The notes: generated by a model from the sequence alone, not told the origin. A stretch of DNA of 64,000 nt from an uncultured Eubacteriales bacterium (GCA_934725425.1 CAKVAX010000004.1:1-64000); one strand, 5' to 3'. Positions 44,515 to 53,303 are shown, counted from the stretch's first letter. Made by a program: numbers and translations.

Positions 44515-45732
44515 TTATTTTTTATTTAGTGGTATAGGCTTAGACCTAGTAGCATTTAATTTCAAAGTCGTTGTAAAGGTGGTGCTTGGCTGTGAATGAT
44601 ACTGACGATTAATACCTGTAATCAAATATTCATTGCCGGGAATCGCTCCTATACCTTTGGTGCTAATCATCTGCCCTAGTTTAAAGTCGGGGGTTCCTTT
44701 AACTGTAACTTCTGCTTGAGCGAAATGTATTTCTTTCAAATTCATAATTGCCTTGGCTCTAAAATCTGTGTAGGCCTTGGTAACAGGGACATTTAATGCT
44801 AAAACGTAATCGGAATTTTTTGAAGTATTCTTTGTTAATTTGTCGCTATCATCACCACTGCCGATAAGGGCACTGTCTCCGAAACTGCTTACGATTTGTT
44901 GCCCTCCTACGTCCTCCTTATTCAGGCCCGTAACTGTAACTTTTGAGGGAATATTATATCTGTCAATCTGAAAACTTGCTTCCAAAGCTTCAGACTGAGT
45001 AATTTCCTTTACAGTGACCTTGGGCTTTTTATCGCTGTCGAGAGAAACAAAATTAAGAGCTCCCACTTCGTCGGCATAAAATAAGGAACCTGTTTCTTCT
45101 GCAAGTCTTTTTAAAAAGATAAAATCCGTTTCCTTATTTTGGAAAGCAACATCGTTGTAAAAAGTCGATTCTTGGGGTTCTTGTTTAATGTCCACGTTCC
45201 CCACCTTAAATTTTTGAGCATATCCTGAATCGCCTAAAACTTCTTTGACTACCGAGCTATACGTTTTGTTTTTGGTTATAGGGAATGGTTTGGATTTCAA
45301 ATCGCTCATAAGATACCACTTGGGATCCAGACATGTAAGGGTCAGTACTGAAATAAGAGTTGAATGGGATGAACCACCATCATTTTTAACACCAATTTCT
45401 GTTCCGACAATGTATCCGCTAAAGATATTATTATTTTTGCCACCATAGCCCATGGCCAAATCGATTTTACTTCCCAGGCCGATATTAAAGTCTTTGGTTA
45501 CCTTAATTTTAGTACCTTCATTTTCCATATCTGTACTTTTAATTGTTATAACACATGAGCCGGCAGTTGAATCAAAAATTGTATAGTCAACAGACACATC
45601 AGTAATCAAGGTAGCTTTATTACTAAATTTAAATTCTTTATTGTCAAATTTTAATTGAAAGGACGTATTGTCCTCGTTAGATTTCTTGCCCCCGGCTCCT
45701 CCGCCGGCTACCGTTGAACCAATCGCTTCCAT
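44515..45732 (-). CDS. baseplate hub protein (gpD/gp27-like)
   Basis: Late control D / VgrG N-terminal type protein that joins tube and spike. Signatures are SSVVKEVLGDSGYA, ETDFIFLKRLAEETGSLFYADEVGALNFVSLD and LGQMISTKGIGAIPGNEYLITGINRQYHSQPSTTFTTTLKL. ATG at 45732 is nine bases after AAGAAGG, better than the ATG at 45741 touching it; about 405 residues. Only 18 bp separate it from the low-complexity gene upstream. Confidence 0.87.
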   Translation of the reverse strand: MEAIGSTVAGGGAGGKKSNEDNTSFQLKFDNKEFKFSNKATLITDVSVDYTIFDSTAGSCVITIKSTDMENEGTKIKVTKDFNIGLGSKIDLAMGYGGKNNNIFSGYIVGTEIGVKNDGGSSHSTLISVLTLTCLDPKWYLMSDLKSKPFPITKNKTYSSVVKEVLGDSGYAQKFKVGNVDIKQEPQESTFYNDVAFQNKETDFIFLKRLAEETGSLFYADEVGALNFVSLDSDKKPKVTVKEITQSEALEASFQIDRYNIPSKVTVTGLNKEDVGGQQIVSSFGDSALIGSGDDSDKLTKNTSKNSDYVLALNVPVTKAYTDFRAKAIMNLKEIHFAQAEVTVKGTPDFKLGQMISTKGIGAIPGNEYLITGINRQYHSQPSTTFTTTLKLNATRSKPIPLNKK

Positions 45733-45751
45733 ACCAAACATCCTTCTTTAT

Positions 45752-47902
45752 TTAATTAAATATTCCGTTTCTCATACTCTCTAGTTTAAGTGAATCTTTT
45801 ACATCTTTTACTATTCGTCTGGATATTGAGTCTAAGTTTATTTTGCTCATATGAGACTGTATCATTTTTTCAACATCTTCACGTTTCAAAGTGCTTGCTA
45901 TTATTTCTTTTTTAATATTTGATAAATCCGGTTTTTCTTCTTTCGGTGGGATAAGATTTTTAACTTCTTTATTTGTAATTTTTTTAATCGGTTTGGGTTT
46001 CTTTTCTTTTTTCTCAGGGATTTTAGGAACCTGCTCATGAATTTCTTCTTTATAAACCATGTAATCTTTTGGGGGATTTTTGTATACCGAATCAGAAACT
46101 TTGTACGAATCATTTATTAAAATCTTTTCTCGTACATTTCCGACTTTATCAGTCAGGTACGTAAGTTTCTTGCTGACGTGCTCCTTATTTATTTCTTTGT
46201 TTATGGTACTGAAAGTGGAGCGTTTACTGATAATAGGCGATAAAAACTTTGTGATATTTTTAAGCACATTAGTTTGAACTTCGGTCTTTACAAGTTTTGT
46301 TTCATTTTTTAGTTGTGGGATTACTTTGTATATGTTTTCTTTGTTTATAATTTCGGAATCAAGATTTATATTTTCAACTTTATGAGTTAGGGCTTGCGGT
46401 TTTTCGTAATAAATTTCATTTTCATAAATCTTATTGTTTTTGACTTTATATTTTTCGTGGATATCACTGCGTTTTATTATGTTTATATTTTTTTGAATCT
46501 CTTTATTTTGCTCTTTAATGTCTTTTATTTGCTTGGTTTCAAAAACTTTATTTATTATCGTATTTGTATCGGTATGTTCGAAATTATCAGTTTCAAGATT
46601 TGTATTTTTGTATATTAAATCTTTGGAGTTTGAAGTGAATAATTTTGATATTTTTTGGAATTTAGATTCCTTTTCAGAAATAATATTATTTTTATTTTTA
46701 ACGAAATCGACTATGCGTTGGTACTTTTGATTTTTTATTCTGAATTCTTTCGAAATTACATTTTTGTCTTTGATTATTTCATTGAATTTATTGCTTATAA
46801 GATATCTGTATTTTTTTAAGTTTTGTTTTTCTGTTTCAGAATTTTTTAAATTTTCACTTTCAACATTTATGTTTTCCCTATTGATAAGTTTATTAGAAAC
46901 ATCAAAAACATCTTTGGTTTCATATATGGTTTGGTTTTTGTAAGAATTTTTTATTTTTTCTATATTTTTTGAAATTGACTTAGTTTCAATTTCGGGGGAT
47001 TCGAGGATATTTTTAACAAACGAATTTACTTTTGTTAAAAAATCTACGTGGGTAAGCTTTTTGGTTTTTTTAATTTTCGGAGAAATTTTAGAAATTTTTT
47101 CAATTATGTTTTCTTCGTAAAATTGTGTAGATTCCGGGGTTACTTCTTCGGTGCTTTGAGTTATGTTTCTGTTTATTAATTTTCCGGAATATGCACGATT
47201 CGACGATTCGGATTTTAAATCCGGGATTTTGTTTTCAGGCGGCTTGATGTTGATTAGTTCGGTTCTGAATCTTTTGTCTTCGTAATTTTGATTGTTAAAA
47301 ATTCTGTGCGTAAGAGTTTTCTTGTTTACAACAGCACTTAGAACACTTGAATATGTCTTCCTGATATTTTCAAGCGTTCTTAGATTAATATTATTTAAAA
47401 TTCCCGACTCCCGGGGTATTAAATCATCTTTGGGCGATTTTTTTTTTGAACTCTCCAAAAACGATTTTAAAATTTCATTTAGCTTATCTTCATCAAAAGA
47501 ATTGCTTGAAATCACCTCAAGGTTTTTTATTTGACTTTTAGATAGCTTATGATTTACTTTTAAAATCTCATTTTGAAGTTGATTAAGAATCTGCTCGCGT
47601 ACAACTGTATTATTCTGAACAAAAACATTTTGATCACTTTGAGCTGCACGAAGTTGAAATAAAAGGTCAATTATTCTCCCTAAAATGTCTTCGTAAAGAG
47701 AGGACGTGCCGGAATAATCATAAATCAATTTGCTTTGGGGAGAATCATACCCCTCTGCATTGTCAACCAAAGACGTCATTGAGTTATGTTTTATAAAATA
47801 ATTGCAAAAGCTTTTATTATTCTTTAAAGTTATTAAATTACCGGGAGACTTTATGTTTGTCATAGCTTTTATTCCGGTTGAATTAATGCTTTTTTCTTTC
47901 AT
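45752..47902 (-). CDS. large low-complexity helical protein, possible tape measure
   Basis: 716 residues, very rich in Lys, Asn, Ile, Glu and Ser. The first 150 residues look ordered (SLVDNAEGYDSPQSKLIYDYSGTSSLYEDILGRIIDLLFQL), the middle 450 are low-complexity, and the end (VEKMIQSHMSKINLDSISRRIVKDVKDSLKLESMRNG) is an amphipathic helix. I know no close family. Its length and place between the coiled-coil gene and the hub suit a tape measure or internal filament, but it lacks the hydrophobic segments of many tape measures. It could also be a carried effector. Confidence 0.5.
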   Translation of the reverse strand: MKEKSINSTGIKAMTNIKSPGNLITLKNNKSFCNYFIKHNSMTSLVDNAEGYDSPQSKLIYDYSGTSSLYEDILGRIIDLLFQLRAAQSDQNVFVQNNTVVREQILNQLQNEILKVNHKLSKSQIKNLEVISSNSFDEDKLNEILKSFLESSKKKSPKDDLIPRESGILNNINLRTLENIRKTYSSVLSAVVNKKTLTHRIFNNQNYEDKRFRTELINIKPPENKIPDLKSESSNRAYSGKLINRNITQSTEEVTPESTQFYEENIIEKISKISPKIKKTKKLTHVDFLTKVNSFVKNILESPEIETKSISKNIEKIKNSYKNQTIYETKDVFDVSNKLINRENINVESENLKNSETEKQNLKKYRYLISNKFNEIIKDKNVISKEFRIKNQKYQRIVDFVKNKNNIISEKESKFQKISKLFTSNSKDLIYKNTNLETDNFEHTDTNTIINKVFETKQIKDIKEQNKEIQKNINIIKRSDIHEKYKVKNNKIYENEIYYEKPQALTHKVENINLDSEIINKENIYKVIPQLKNETKLVKTEVQTNVLKNITKFLSPIISKRSTFSTINKEINKEHVSKKLTYLTDKVGNVREKILINDSYKVSDSVYKNPPKDYMVYKEEIHEQVPKIPEKKEKKPKPIKKITNKEVKNLIPPKEEKPDLSNIKKEIIASTLKREDVEKMIQSHMSKINLDSISRRIVKDVKDSLKLESMRNGIFN

Positions 47903-47938
47903 TTTTTTATTACCGCCTTGAAATAATTAAATAGCTTT

Positions 47939-48586
47939 TTAGTAAGTTAAATCTTTAAGTTTAGCTTTTCTTAAAATTAATTCTCTTTCGGAATTTGTTG
48001 ATTTTATTCCGATGTTTTCTACTTGTTTCACCAGAACAAAATATTTTTCTCTTAAAGAATTAATCTGATTTTTCAAATAAAAAACTTCTTTTTTCATTTC
48101 TGACAACTGCTGAGAAGGAATATTAGGATTTAATTTTATCTTTCTTTCCAGCCTTTTGAGCTTTGTTTCGTTTATAACTTTTTCCGCCATTTGTTTTTCC
48201 ATCTTGCAGTGCTTTTCTTGAATTACTTCATTTTTTATTTTTATATCTTTTTCCAAGGCTTGTATTTCCATTGTCAAAGCTTTTAGTTCCGCAGCTTTTT
48301 TATCGGATTCGCTCGGACCGGCTTCGGCTCTGATTTTGTCGGCTTCTCTCATTGCGTCTAAGGTGATTAAATCAATATGAGATTTTTCATAATTTATTTT
48401 CTGTTCTTCTTTCTTTTTTTGTTTATCCGCCATTAATTTTAATTCTTTTCTGGTATAAATTTTGACGGGAAGAAGAGCTTTAATTTTTTCTTTTACGGAT
48501 TCTATTTCCAACTCTTTTTTTCTTAAGTCATCTCGAAGCTTTTGAATATGGCGTTCAAGTGCAGACATGTGATTATCAAGTTCCAT
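47939..48586 (-). CDS. coiled-coil protein of the injection system
   Basis: 215 residues, almost wholly coiled coil (heptads through SALERHIQKLRDDLRKKELEIESVKEKI and later), rich in Lys and Glu, with no Cys. No named family recognised. It lies 30 bp after the tube-coiled-coil fusion and 36 bp before the 716-residue gene. It may act as a chaperone or internal component. AAGGTGATGAATCTCT precedes the ATG. Confidence 0.55.
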   Translation of the reverse strand: MELDNHMSALERHIQKLRDDLRKKELEIESVKEKIKALLPVKIYTRKELKLMADKQKKKEEQKINYEKSHIDLITLDAMREADKIRAEAGPSESDKKAAELKALTMEIQALEKDIKIKNEVIQEKHCKMEKQMAEKVINETKLKRLERKIKLNPNIPSQQLSEMKKEVFYLKNQINSLREKYFVLVKQVENIGIKSTNSERELILRKAKLKDLTY

Positions 48587-48616
48587 AGAGATTCATCACC
48601 TTCTTAACTAATGATT

Positions 48617-50278
48617 TTAATCTTCTTTCATAGATTTTTCTCTGTTCTTTTTATTTTCTTCGTTTTGTTTATCCGCCAGTTTTTGCTGTTGTTCCGCTTT
48701 TTTATCTTTTTTATCGCTTAATGATTCACTGTATTTATCAAGTTCTTTTCGAGCTTCTTTATCTTTTTCGGAACGTGCGGCGGCTTGTTTTGCATGTTTT
48801 TCTCTTAATTCGTCAGCCTTAGCTTGAGCTTTTTGACGGTCTTCTTTAGTGCTTTCAAGATATTTGTTGACTTTTTCTTGGTGTTCAGCTTGTTTTTCTT
48901 TAACCTTTTCAATTTTTTCTTTGTTTGCTGCTTGATTTTCTTTTACTTTTTCTTCATGTTCTTTAATCTTATCTTGTTTTTCTGATTTTGCTTGTTCGGA
49001 AGCCGCAACTTGTTCAGCACGTTTTGCATTTTGTTCTTCAATTTGAGCTTTGCGTTCGTCACGAGCCTTTTCATAGTTTTCTTTAGTGTTGTTTTCAATT
49101 TGTTTAGAACGCATTTCGGCGTTTTTGGCTTCTTGCTCTTCGCCGGCTTTCTGGGCATCTTCAGATTTCCAAGATTTTTCTTCTTCAAGGTTTTTAGTGT
49201 ATTTATCAAGTTCTTCACGTTTAGCTTCGTCTTGTACGGCTCTTGATTTTTTGGATTCAATACCCGCCAATTCTTTCTTGAAGGCTTCTTTGGCTTCTTC
49301 GCTCATGCCTTCCATATCTGCCTCGCTGACTTCTTGACCGTCCCTAATCTTATCTTTAATTGCTTCTCTTGCCTTTGTATCGGCTTCTTGCTGGTCTCTT
49401 GCTTTCTTATCTTTGAGAGATTGTTTGAGCATCTTCTTAACATCATCGCTTACATCCGAGAGAGCTTCGATGGCAGCTTCGTCCAATTCTCCGTTGGCAA
49501 GTTTTTTTGTTAATTCATCGATTTTTTCAAGTTCTTTTTGTTTGTTTTCTTTCTCTTTTTCCAAATCTCCGAGCTTTTCCGCCCATTTTTTTCTGTTCTT
49601 TTGATAGGCGAGTTTTTCCTCTGCTCTTTTAGCGTTTATTTCTGTTTGAGAAGCACCACTGATTCCTCCTATTGAAACGATAGAGCTAGGCATCATGGTT
49701 ACAGGTTCTCGTGTAATACCCGTATGTGCTATAGTTAAATCCTCAATCAAAAGACCATTATCGGTTGCATCAAGGTCAGAGACTCTCCACTCTGTTATAC
49801 CAAAAGATATAAAAGTATATTTTCCTCTTAAATTACCGTTTCTGTCATAAGCTATTATAGTCCCCAAAGCAGGTCCTCTTTCCAAAGAAGCTTGCGGACT
49901 TGTAGATGCGAGCAATGAAAGCTTTAAAAATCTGGCCATACCTCCTCCGGGGAGATTTGCTGCCGCTGCCAAAGCAAGTTTATCTATTGCTTCCGGAAAG
50001 TGCAACATAAGGCCTCGACTAAATGTTAAGGTATGCGAAGAATTATCCGGCTGACCAACCAACACTCCATGGTCATTTACGCCGCCTTCTTCGATAGTTC
50101 TTAATTCTCTTGATACGTTCAAACCCGAAACCGATTTAAAGCCAAATGTAAATTCATTGAGAGTGACAATAAATTTAAAATTACCACTCAAGTACTTTAA
50201 AGACGAAACATTTAAAGCCGGTATCTTGTGAAATCCCATATCAATAATCTGAGAACCCTGTTGAGCATCAAAAGCCAT
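48617..50278 (-). CDS. second tail tube protein fused to a long charged helix
   Basis: Residues 1-200 are a gp19/P2-FII-like tube domain (FKFIVTLNEFTFGFKSVSGLNVSRELRTIEEGG; GTIIAYDRNGNLRGKYTFIS; TEWRVSDLDATDNGLLIEDLTIAHTGI). After a Gly/Ser hinge, residues 215-553 are an uninterrupted Lys/Glu/Ala-rich helix (DKIKEHEEKVKENQAANKEK) with almost no aromatic residues. In Afp-type systems the second tube protein (Afp5) is only about 150 residues, so the 340-residue extension is unusual. It may run in the tube lumen as a ruler, or outside. Confidence 0.75.
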   Translation of the reverse strand: MAFDAQQGSQIIDMGFHKIPALNVSSLKYLSGNFKFIVTLNEFTFGFKSVSGLNVSRELRTIEEGGVNDHGVLVGQPDNSSHTLTFSRGLMLHFPEAIDKLALAAAANLPGGGMARFLKLSLLASTSPQASLERGPALGTIIAYDRNGNLRGKYTFISFGITEWRVSDLDATDNGLLIEDLTIAHTGITREPVTMMPSSIVSIGGISGASQTEINAKRAEEKLAYQKNRKKWAEKLGDLEKEKENKQKELEKIDELTKKLANGELDEAAIEALSDVSDDVKKMLKQSLKDKKARDQQEADTKAREAIKDKIRDGQEVSEADMEGMSEEAKEAFKKELAGIESKKSRAVQDEAKREELDKYTKNLEEEKSWKSEDAQKAGEEQEAKNAEMRSKQIENNTKENYEKARDERKAQIEEQNAKRAEQVAASEQAKSEKQDKIKEHEEKVKENQAANKEKIEKVKEKQAEHQEKVNKYLESTKEDRQKAQAKADELREKHAKQAAARSEKDKEARKELDKYSESLSDKKDKKAEQQQKLADKQNEENKKNREKSMKED

Positions 50279-50305
50279 TTATCTTGCACCTCTCTAAAGT
50301 AAACT

Positions 50306-50518
50306 TTAAAACTCGTCGCTTATGTCAAAAATATTCTTGCGATTCTTGTTGGAATCGGCATTCATTTTTTTATTTATCTTAGAAACTTCATTACAGAATT
50401 TGATTCTTTCTCTGTGCGGAAGAAGCATTATTTCTTCCCTGGACCAATGAAAATAGTACGCCAAAAAAGCTATCTCTTCATATAGGACTTTGCTTGGATA
50501 ACTTTTTAGGCTTCCCCG
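50306..50518 (-). CDS. DUF6760-like ORF read by -1 frameshift
   Basis: In the -1 frame relative to the upstream gene, 70 codons follow a slippery T TTT TTC. They encode SYPSKVLYEEIAFLAYYF and HWSREEIMLLPHRERIKFCN, the pattern of DUF6760-type small injection-system proteins (Afp6-like). This frame has no ATG or GTG before the conserved part, and an in-frame TGA lies 24 bases upstream of 50518, so expression as a fusion is the simplest reading. TTG at 50464 is an alternative start but would cut the conserved segment. Fused length would be about 191 residues. Confidence 0.6.
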   Translation of the reverse strand, partial: RGSLKSYPSKVLYEEIAFLAYYFHWSREEIMLLPHRERIKFCNEVSKINKKMNADSNKNRKNIFDISDEF

Positions 50519-50880
50519 AAAAAAGGCGTTTCATACTCAAATCCGTGACCGCATTTAGGACAAACAACACTAATCATCGGAGGCTCCACAGCATTTATTT
50601 TTTGATATAAATCTTGCAAATACGCCATATCTGCGGTAAATAAACTTTCTATAACATGTGCATCGACTCGGTTTAGAGTGCCCAAACTTTTTACTACTCT
50701 TTCAAGTAACAAAATGCTAAGATAACCCGGATTCATTTTTACTCTTGGGTCATTCAGTGGCACAATTTCATCTGCCGCATTTGCAAGCCTCATAACTCCC
50801 TCTTTGTGAATTTCTCCATTTTTATCCACGTATCCGCGCGGTAATTCAAATTTTACTTCTGTTTCAAAAGGTAATGCCAT
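50506..50880 (-). CDS. tail assembly chaperone-like protein
   Basis: 124 residues (EVKFELPRGYVDKNGEIHKEGVMRLANAADEI; NPGYLSILLLERVVKSLG), as seen in small proteins between tube genes of contractile phages and injection systems. It ends with a Cys pair (VCPKCGHGFEYETPFFGEA). The last codons contain the slippery heptamer at 50518-50524, so some ribosomes should continue into the DUF6760-like frame. This layout parallels P2 gene E/E' and lambda G/GT. The start follows AAGAGGAAGAGTG. Confidence 0.65.
   Translation of the reverse strand: MALPFETEVKFELPRGYVDKNGEIHKEGVMRLANAADEIVPLNDPRVKMNPGYLSILLLERVVKSLGTLNRVDAHVIESLFTADMAYLQDLYQKINAVEPPMISVVCPKCGHGFEYETPFFGEA
50518..50524 (-). promoter_or_regulatory. 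candidate -1 ribosomal frameshift site T TTT TTC
   Basis: In-frame reading is CCT TTT TTC GGG GAA GCC TAA. The heptamer T TTT TTC fits X XXY YYZ. Slippage by one base leads into the 70-codon DUF6760-like ORF. P2 gene E uses the closely similar T TTT TTG. Confidence 0.6.
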
Positions 50881-50914
50881 TAATAATCACTCTTCCTCTT
50901 AAATTATATGCTTC

Positions 50915-50938
50915 TCTCCTCGCCAAAAAGCGAGGAGA
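50915..50938 (-). promoter_or_regulatory. GC-rich hairpin between tube and chaperone genes
   Basis: The 9-bp perfect stem TCTCCTCGC/GCGAGGAGA with a 6-base loop has no T-run behind it. It separates the presumably abundant sheath and tube from minor components and may protect or partly end the transcript. Confidence 0.55.
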
Positions 50939-50968
50939 AAAGTTAAAATATTAAATACTAAATTTCTA

Positions 50969-51496
50969 TTAGGGAGCTGCTGCTACACTAACATCTCTCT
51001 TAATACCTTCGTGTGCAAGAGTAAGGGTCTCAACAAGAATCTGTGAGTCGTCTGCACTAAGGTCGGTTGATTTATAAGACTTCGGCCATGCATTTATAAC
51101 AGTCCAGCTTGCTGTTGGTACGCCGGCGTTGTTATAAACTATAATCTGTGCATTAACCGGAGTAAAGTTATTTCCTTCCAAATAATCATTAAAGAAATTG
51201 TATAAGAGAGGATTTTGATATAAACCTTTCTCAAGAGTTATATCGTCATAGTTTACAAGTCCCGGAAGTTTTCTTGCTGTAAGATATCCGAATCCACCTT
51301 CTCTGTATTCAGATACGTTAACATCGGATGAAAATCCCGATACAGATTTGAAAGATGTTGTTCCTAGTCCTTCAAAATTTGCTGTAAATCTAAATCCTCT
51401 GATAGGTGCCGATAAACCGCCTGATACGGTAGCACTGGTAGAAAGTACTTCTGTACCTAATTCTTGAATACCGGTAGTAGCTAATCCGTCTGACAT
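50969..51496 (-). CDS. main tail tube protein
   Basis: 175 residues of the gp19-like tube family, stacking as hexamer rings inside the sheath: FRFTANFEGLGTTSFKSVSGFSSDVNVSEYREGG, LTARKLPGLVNYDDITLEKGL, ASWTVINAWPKSYKSTDLSADDSQILVETLTLAHEGI. It lies directly after the sheath gene with AAAGGAG upstream. It shares its core with the N-terminal domain of the 553-residue protein. Confidence 0.9.
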   Translation of the reverse strand: MSDGLATTGIQELGTEVLSTSATVSGGLSAPIRGFRFTANFEGLGTTSFKSVSGFSSDVNVSEYREGGFGYLTARKLPGLVNYDDITLEKGLYQNPLLYNFFNDYLEGNNFTPVNAQIIVYNNAGVPTASWTVINAWPKSYKSTDLSADDSQILVETLTLAHEGIKRDVSVAAAP

Positions 51497-51531
51497 ATAT
51501 AATCATTCTCCTTTCTTTTAAAATCTAATTA

Positions 51532-53259
51532 TTATTCACCTGTTTTTTGAGTAATTCTGAAGATTACAAATTCAGCAGGTTTAACAGGGGCAACACCGAT
51601 TACACAAATCATTCTTCCGTTATCGATATCATCCTTACTCATTGTGTTCGGTCCGATATCAACAAAGAATGCTTCTGAAGGTGAACCTCCTACCAAAGCG
51701 CCGGATCTCCATACGCCTTCCAAGAACATCTCTATTGTACGTTGTACACGTGACCAAAGATTTGCATCATTTGGTTCAAATACAACCCAATTTGTATTTG
51801 CCTTGATTGATTCTTCAAGGTAAATAAAGAGACGTCTGACGTTGACATATTTCCAGAGTGGCTTGGACGAAGCTGTTCTTGCTCCCCAAACTCTTATTCC
51901 TGCACCCGGGAATTTCCTGATAAGGTTTACACCTTTCGGGTTCAATAAATCTTGTTCTGCAACACTGTAGTTAACAAACAAACCTGTGCAGTTTGCTATA
52001 ACTTCGTTTGCAGGAGCTTTATGAACACCTCTTGCATTATCACTTCTTGCAAATATACCCATTATTGAACCTGAAGGTGGAATAAAGGTATCTTTCTTAT
52101 CAAGAGGATCAAATACTTGAATCCACGGATGATACATAGCGCAGTAATCACTGTCTACGATATCTCTGTGTTTTAGGATATCTGTAACTGTTTTTGCAGT
52201 CATCGGAACATCCAAAACAGCAAATCTGCTTGCCAAGTTTTCACAATGTGAAACCAGTGAAAGCTGTACGTTTGGACTTACTATTCCCGGAATAGCCATA
52301 ATGCTTACATCGGTATTATCGATGAATGACTGGATACCTGTTCTTGCTCCGGGTCCTTCATCTTTACCGATAAAGTCAGCATCGGTGAGGCTTGCAGCGG
52401 TACCGTTAAATCCTCCTGAAAGTGTTACTTTTATAGCATCGCCTTTTCCTGAGAATACTTGTTTCACTACATCCAGTGGTGATACAGCTTCTTCGGTAGG
52501 TTGAGCTTTAACAGAAACAATTTCCGATTTGGACATAACTTTTTCTATGAATGAAGGAGCTGATGAATTGAATGTTATTCCGCTATATTTTTCAACTTCT
52601 CCCTTATAATCTACAACTACATCCAGTTCACATGAATTTACTGTGAATTTAGGTAGAAGTCCTGCGTCAACAACATCTCCTTCGAAAGGTTCCGCAAAAC
52701 TTACGATATCGCCGGCGAGGTTATTAATTATTCCAAATTGTTCCTCTTCTCCGCCTTTGACGCATACTACGTCGCCAACATTAAATCCGGCAACACTTTT
52801 GAAGCGATATTTTCCTTCACCCAAGTCTTCTAATATTTGAGTTTTGCTATTGCTCACTTCTTCAAATGAAACTATTATTGAATTTCCCCATGCGCCTGGG
52901 TTTCTTGCGGAGATGCTTACAACTCCGTCTTTCCCTTGTTTGCATGAAGCTTTTGCAATCGTAGCATCAACAGGTGCTACACGCATAACAAATGCTCTTG
53001 AACCGCCGTTTGCAAAAAATTGATTTACTGCATGAGCCAAAAATCTGTATTGACCAAATTCATTTTCATGCAAGTAACCGCCAAATTTTCTGCTAAAATC
53101 TGATGGACCGGTTACTAAAACAGGCATACCTGATATAGGACCTTTTTCAGCAACACCAATAAATCCTGCTGTACTTGTTCCCACGCCCTGCATGGGGGTT
53201 GGACCGCTATCGAATTCTTCGATATAGACTCCCGGAGATAAATACTCTGCCATAATCAT
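51532..53259 (-). CDS. tail sheath protein
   Basis: Contractile sheath subunit, 575 residues. It starts EYLSPGVYIEEFDSGPTPMQGVGTSTAGFIG, the classic sheath N-arm, and ends RRLFIYLEESIKANTNWVVFEPNDANLWSRVQRTIEMFLEGVWRSGAL and PAEFVIFRI, the C-terminal sheath domain. A variable beta-rich insertion lies at about 150-270. Only one sheath gene is present, against three in Afp. The start ATG at 53259 is set by a hairpin that brings AAAGGAG next to it. Confidence 0.95.
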   Translation of the reverse strand: MIMAEYLSPGVYIEEFDSGPTPMQGVGTSTAGFIGVAEKGPISGMPVLVTGPSDFSRKFGGYLHENEFGQYRFLAHAVNQFFANGGSRAFVMRVAPVDATIAKASCKQGKDGVVSISARNPGAWGNSIIVSFEEVSNSKTQILEDLGEGKYRFKSVAGFNVGDVVCVKGGEEEQFGIINNLAGDIVSFAEPFEGDVVDAGLLPKFTVNSCELDVVVDYKGEVEKYSGITFNSSAPSFIEKVMSKSEIVSVKAQPTEEAVSPLDVVKQVFSGKGDAIKVTLSGGFNGTAASLTDADFIGKDEGPGARTGIQSFIDNTDVSIMAIPGIVSPNVQLSLVSHCENLASRFAVLDVPMTAKTVTDILKHRDIVDSDYCAMYHPWIQVFDPLDKKDTFIPPSGSIMGIFARSDNARGVHKAPANEVIANCTGLFVNYSVAEQDLLNPKGVNLIRKFPGAGIRVWGARTASSKPLWKYVNVRRLFIYLEESIKANTNWVVFEPNDANLWSRVQRTIEMFLEGVWRSGALVGGSPSEAFFVDIGPNTMSKDDIDNGRMICVIGVAPVKPAEFVIFRITQKTGE

Positions 53260-53303
53260 CTCGGTTCTCTACTAGATTAGTAGCAAGAACCTTTCACTCC
53301 TTT
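53260..53303 (-). promoter_or_regulatory. sheath leader hairpin joining Shine-Dalgarno to start codon
   Basis: On the minus strand AAAGGAG (53297-53303) is separated from the ATG by a stem of two 6-bp perfect arms: GGTTCT-TG-CTACTA, loop ATC, TAGTAG-AGAACC (53263-53291). With the hairpin folded, the ribosome site lies 8 bases before the ATG. Without it the distance is 37 bases and no other site is close. Confidence 0.7.

Noticed and set aside
46394..46730. Hydrophobic plus-strand frames inside the 716-residue gene
   Set aside because: They are reverse-strand shadows of Lys/Asn-rich codons, which always read as Phe/Ile/Leu-rich, and they have no ribosome site.
48943..49604. Overlapping frames in the charged helix of the second tube protein
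   Set aside because: Repeated Lys/Glu codons keep other frames open. No start signals are present and the translations are low-complexity shadows.
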